Source of the DNA: Burkholderiales bacterium
Lineage (GTDB): Bacteria > Pseudomonadota > Gammaproteobacteria > Burkholderiales > Burkholderiaceae_C
DNA length: 5,557 nt
NCBI GenBank assembly: GCA_947458895.1
Contig: CANHBY010000125.1
Coordinates: 1-5,557, forward strand
Direction of reading: 5' to 3'
The notes under the pieces were generated by a model that was not told the origin of the DNA, did no database searches, and saw only the letters and a list, made by a program, of their open reading frames with translations. Of the stretch, positions 5,190 to 5,557 are shown one piece after another. The translations under genes were made by a program, and so were the position numbers. Position 1 is the stretch's first letter. Every line of letters begins with the position of its first letter.

Positions 5190-5557
5190 ATGGCCGACAC
5201 ATCGCCTTTTGCCCCATTCGTTCCAGGCTTCGAGTTTTTCCAAGGCCTGGTCAACAACGCCGGCGCAGCCCTGCCTGGCATCGGCAAATGGGTAGCGCCC
5301 ACCCTCAACCCGCAAGAGCTCGAAAAGCGCATCAGCGAGTTGCGCACGGTTCAGTTCTGGTTGGAGCAAAACACCCGAATGTTGGCCGCTACGATTCAGG
5401 CCCTGGAGGTGCAGCGAATGACGCTGTCGACCCTCAAAACCATGAACGTGCAAATGGATGATCTGCGCGATTCCCTGCAAATGAAGCCCCCACAGCCAGC
5501 CGAGCGCAGCACCTCAGAGTCAGCCTTCAGCGGGTTTTTCGGGAACACCTCGGCACC
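5190..5557 (+). CDS. phaM: PhaM-type polyhydroxyalkanoate granule regulatory protein (3' partial)
   Basis: A frame opens at ATG 5190 and runs off the right edge after 122 codons. The N-terminus (FVPGFEFFQGL, 10-20), the IGKWVAPTLNPQELEKRI segment (31-48) and the helical stretch ELRTVQFWLEQNTRM...IQALEVQRMTLSTLKTMNV (50-87) match PhaM of Ralstonia eutropha and its betaproteobacterial relatives. PhaM binds the PHB synthase PhaC1, activates it, and tethers storage granules to the nucleoid through a Lys/Ala/Pro-rich C-terminal DNA-binding tail. That tail lies beyond the window, so its presence is untested. After residue 98 the chain becomes a Pro/Ser/Gly linker, as expected before the tail. No strong Shine-Dalgarno sequence is seen; GAAAG (5175-5179) is about ten bases upstream. 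An out-of-frame ATG at 5173 opens only a short frame. The gene appears to be its own unit, 156 bases after the PilZ gene. Confidence 0.87.
   Translation, partial: MADTSPFAPFVPGFEFFQGLVNNAGAALPGIGKWVAPTLNPQELEKRISELRTVQFWLEQNTRMLAATIQALEVQRMTLSTLKTMNVQMDDLRDSLQMKPPQPAERSTSESAFSGFFGNTSA

Noticed and set aside
4965..5480. Minus-strand open frame of 171 codons across the PilZ-phaM gap
   Set aside because: It overlaps the ends of two genes with recognisable protein families on the other strand and shows no known motif. It is best explained as a shadow.

Overview
The window looks like ordinary chromosome from a GC-rich betaproteobacterium, most likely Burkholderiales and perhaps the Comamonadaceae. 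This inference rests on the codon bias toward G/C third positions, on a PhaM-type polyhydroxyalkanoate granule regulator at the right edge (a family characteristic of this group), and on the overall style of the proteins. All genes I can support lie on the + strand. I see no rRNA, tRNA, CRISPR array, insertion sequence, phage gene or attachment site.

Layout from left to right: (1) the last 56 codons of a gene I do not recognise (2-172). (2) A 377-base gap (173-549) with no convincing gene but with promoter-like motifs and several inverted repeats. (3) A tightly packed run of four genes: a lysophospholipid transporter (lplT, 550-1830), an EamA/DMT-family transporter whose GTG start overlaps the lplT stop (1827-2741), a two-cysteine glutathione-peroxidase-family protein that starts one base after the EamA stop (2743-3228), and an aromatic/aspartate-type aminotransferase (3266-4468). 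(4) A 133-base gap, then a small PilZ-domain protein with the c-di-GMP-binding signature intact (4602-5033 as preferred start). (5) A hairpin over the PilZ stop codon, a 156-base gap, and the first 122 codons of phaM (5190 to the edge).

The spacing of the four-gene run (4-base overlap, 1 base, 37 bases) suggests one transcript. The functions do not form an obvious pathway: phospholipid salvage, export or uptake of a small metabolite, peroxide reduction and amino-acid transamination. PilZ and phaM look like separate transcription units. I found no clear evidence of a new system here. The points most worth checking are the structured region before lplT, lplT sitting without its acyltransferase partner aas, the Orp1-like cysteine pair of the peroxidase, and the start of the PilZ gene, where a perfect TTGACA coincides with the only upstream start codon.
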